Source: Deltaproteobacteria bacterium (lineage in GTDB: Bacteria > Desulfobacterota > DSM-4660 > Desulfatiglandales > HGW-15). From it: a stretch of 8,010 nt of DNA. Below are positions 6,701 to 8,010 of this stretch, piece after piece. The notes under the pieces were generated by a model. It was not told where the DNA came from. It was given only the letters and a program-made list of their open reading frames with translations, and made no database searches. The stretch is taken from the NCBI GenBank assembly GCA_021737245.1, contig JAIPEI010000157.1:1-8010 (forward strand), given 5' to 3'. Positions within the stretch are counted from its first letter, which is position 1; the number at the start of each line of letters is the position of its first letter. The translations under genes and the position numbers were made by a program.

Positions 6701-8010
6701 GTCCTCGGAGTCGAAGAGCACCAGGGTCTTGCCGATGTAGTCGTCGTTGAAGGGGGTGGTGCCGGAGGGGTAGGGGGACGCGCCGGTGGAGAAGCGGGTG
6801 GCGCCGGCTGCATACCCGTCGATGTAGTTGAGGTAGAAGGTCTTGTCCGTGTCGCTCCCGGCCTGGGCCTGGATGCGGCCCTCGGGCGTCGTGCCCGAGT
6901 CGTACACCGTGATCCCGTCGTTTCCGTCACCGTCGTAGTCCTTGAGCGCGTCCGGGATGTAGAGGTCCTTGGTGGACGCCCCGTCGGTGAGAAGGAGCAC
7001 GAAGCTTTTGGCGCAGTGGACCGGGTCCGGGTTGTTGTAGGGGTCCTGGGCGGCCGTGCTGTTGGGAATCACATTGTTGGCATAGTCCAGGTAGGCCTCT
7101 ACATCCTCCTGCATGAAGTACTTCATGACCGTGTAGTAGGTCTCGGCCAGGGGGGTGTAGGTGTCCGAGGCCTGGTTCTGGATGTTGTTGATCATGTCGG
7201 TCATGGAGGAGCCGATCACCCGGGGAATGATGCCTCCGTTCTGGCGACTCTTGCTGTCGTCCCCTTCGTTGAAAAAGGTCAGCCCGAACCGGGCCCGGGC
7301 CCAGAGCCTCTGCATGATCCCGGCCAGGTTCCCGTCCAGAAAGTTGGCGTCCTCGTCCGGGAGCGCGACCCCGTTGATGTCCTTGCCCTTTTTCACGCGG
7401 ATGGTGTAGGAGGCCTCGCCCACGTCCTCCCAGGATGCCGTGGCGGGATCCACCCCGTCCCAGTCATAGTACTTGAACTCGAAGTCGCCGCCGGTCATGT
7501 GGATGTAGAACCAGGTGTCCGTGGGGCAGGGTGAGACCGAGGCCGGCACCTCGCTGGTGCCGCTCAGCTGGCCGAAGTACTGGTAGTAGTCGAACTCCGA
7601 GCCCGACCCCTCCCCGATGTTGGTCTGGTTGCCGCCGCCTGTGCGCGAGGTGGCCAGACCGCCCATCATGACCTTGCGGATCACGTCCACCCTGCGCATG
7701 GAGGCCCAGTTCAGAAAGTTCCCGTCCCAGGCGCCCGTGGTGTCCCGGGAAAAGACCCCGCTCGAGTAGCTGTACCGCTTGTAGGGCTCGAAGTAGCCGT
7801 AGTAGCGGGTGCCGTGGTCATAGGCTGCATTGTAGGCCGCGCCGTTCATGCTCCCGGAGTTGTCCACGACGAGCATGATGTTGGGCTCCACCGCATTGGA
7901 CTGGAACACGGGGTAGACCGTGTAGTCGCCCATGGCCGGTTCGGTGCACGCGGCTCCGGCGGAGCCGCAGAGTCCGAGGAGCGCGGTCCAGACGGCCGTC
8001 ATCACGAAGA
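3773..8010 (-). CDS. pilY1: PilY1-like type IV pilus tip / biogenesis protein (5' end probably outside window)
   Basis: At least 1410 residues (numbered here from the GTG at 8005). A hydrophobic export signal ends near the Ala-rich stretch before C20. It lacks the usual basic n-region and the frame stays open to the window edge, so the real start is probably upstream. A von Willebrand A domain follows with a full MIDAS set: D48-x-S50-x-S52, T284 (TPLAE) and D341 (LLLTDG). The vWA fold is interrupted by about 150 residues (345-495). Asp-rich calcium-type loops lie at 356-363, 553-579, 656-664 and 736-745. The C-terminal PilC/PilY1 beta-propeller begins near the VYVGANDGMLHAF motif (about 867-879) and contains DDWGTVLLLGLNMGG and AAIDITEPRNPKLLW. 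In the family these proteins prime pilus assembly, sit at the pilus tip, bind calcium, and mediate adhesion and surface sensing. Family assignment is firm; ligand and exact role are not readable from sequence. Confidence 0.93.
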   Translation of the reverse strand, partial: FVMTAVWTALLGLCGSAGAACTEPAMGDYTVYPVFQSNAVEPNIMLVVDNSGSMNGAAYNAAYDHGTRYYGYFEPYKRYSYSSGVFSRDTTGAWDGNFLNWASMRRVDVIRKVMMGGLATSRTGGGNQTNIGEGSGSEFDYYQYFGQLSGTSEVPASVSPCPTDTWFYIHMTGGDFEFKYYDWDGVDPATASWEDVGEASYTIRVKKGKDINGVALPDEDANFLDGNLAGIMQRLWARARFGLTFFNEGDDSKSRQNGGIIPRVIGSSMTDMINNIQNQASDTYTPLAETYYTVMKYFMQEDVEAYLDYANNVIPNSTAAQDPYNNPDPVHCAKSFVLLLTDGASTKDLYIPDALKDYDGDGNDGITVYDSGTTPEGRIQAQAGSDTDKTFYLNYIDGYAAGATRFSTGASPYPSGTTPFNDDYIGKTLVLFDSEDNQVYAGEITAVNYYDSLSGTSEIVVSGTTDTPEWESGASPYTYDLSWQVVTIVPNNESGGLHGSDYLDDVALYARTNDLRDDLYGDQNLILYNVYAFGSDSSARNLLKDAARNGGFEDKNGNRRPDLDDEWDADGDGDPDTFYEASDGYQLESQLLRAINDILQRAASGTAVSVLATSGEGEGNLVQAYFRPSLVSGTTEVTWVGYLQSLWADQLGNLREDTDGDLALDVTRDKIVSYFLDEADGDAKIRVFDVSGTTPYPNTETAAYDVVELDDINPLWEAGDLLAGRSADERKIFTYVDMDRDGLVDDAGNDPFDDIGEAVRFHASGATTTIRPYLGVRDDATWDYLGATQNDRVHNLIEYIRGKEDGFTGVTPMLIRSRILEDDVWKLGDIVQSTPVAVSKPPENYHVIYSDESYQDYYDAYKDRETVVYVGANDGMLHAFTSWQYSSVSKQYTKPSGAPAGESIGDEIWAYIPQSLLPHLKWLPYWDYTHTYYADLKPKVFDAKIFPDNTHYSDGDGEDDWGTVLLLGLNMGGKQICAEDWFDDGTGTSIYETRTFHPSYAAIDITEPRNPKLLWERTYEDLGMSMSIPAVVRVKDEWFAVFGSGPTTYDGTSTNSGHVYVVDLKTGNAYPNLTEFGSGATNAWLFETSESSAFMNSPTSLDKELNFNVDVVYIGESYDSGSWLGKVYRIGVPWDWSDTATYVDDPNHATNPWTFNELTATPGPVTADLALSIDHFDNVWVYGGTGRYLAEDDKSSTEPQYLFGLVDPFFNAYYETAPDDYYHDYTKAKTLDFSTDLFNADPYIITSSGKVYDDSLNLFGTWDDLVDAARTKDGWRRTLDISGERSLAKFTILGGIAFAPSFLPSGDICGFGGDSYLYGLYFETGTPYYKSVFEDDTETIIVEEDGVEIEYDRLLGRIHLGAGKSSPLGVHVGREEGAKAFIQQSTGTVVEEIITPAFKIKSGLISWREMH

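Noticed and set aside
6515..7534. Plus-strand open frame of 339 codons opposite the PilY1 vWA region
   Set aside because: Same antisense GC effect; low-complexity Val/Gly/Arg-rich product without motifs, while the minus strand carries the MIDAS residues.

Overview
The window is GC-rich (by eye about 60%), and every gene I can support lies on the minus strand, so transcription runs from the right edge (8010) towards position 1. It is a type IV pilus / type II secretion-like surface-fibre locus with signalling genes mixed in. The gene set (PilY1-type tip protein, GspG-type pseudopilin, HAMP membrane protein, MJ0042-like zinc-ribbon protein, stand-alone receiver, CACHE-like sensor) and a sigma-54-type promoter suggest a Desulfobacterota / deltaproteobacterial host. 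That assignment is inferred from gene families and not proven.

Layout in transcription order. (1) 8010-3773: a very large PilY1-like protein with an N-terminal von Willebrand A fold carrying a complete MIDAS motif, several Asp-rich calcium-type loops and a C-terminal PilC/PilY1 beta-propeller. Its 5' end probably lies just outside the window. (2) 3756-3424: a small exported protein whose Shine-Dalgarno overlaps the PilY1 stop codon; it is PilY2-like in position and layout. (3) 3383-2958: a single-domain response regulator with all key phosphorylation residues. (4) 2910-2191: a protein with two four-cysteine zinc ribbons and a C-terminal membrane anchor. These four genes are closely spaced and look like one transcription unit.

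A gap of about 200 bp (1993-2190) follows. It holds an inverted repeat and, right next to it, a good match to a -24/-12 (sigma-54) promoter pointing at the second block: (5) 1992-1324, a two-TM HAMP protein with no output domain; (6) 1244-711, a GspG-type pseudopilin with an unusually long leader; (7) 619-1, the N-terminal part of a membrane-anchored sensor cut by the window edge.

Taken together, the first block would make and display a calcium- and adhesion-responsive tip complex with a cytoplasmic receiver and a membrane zinc-ribbon partner. The second block, probably under sigma-54 control, would supply a pseudopilin and two membrane signalling proteins. A surface-sensing or regulated-adhesion module is a reasonable reading, but it is inference from composition and order. 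No RNA genes, insertion sequences, CRISPR arrays or attachment sites were seen.
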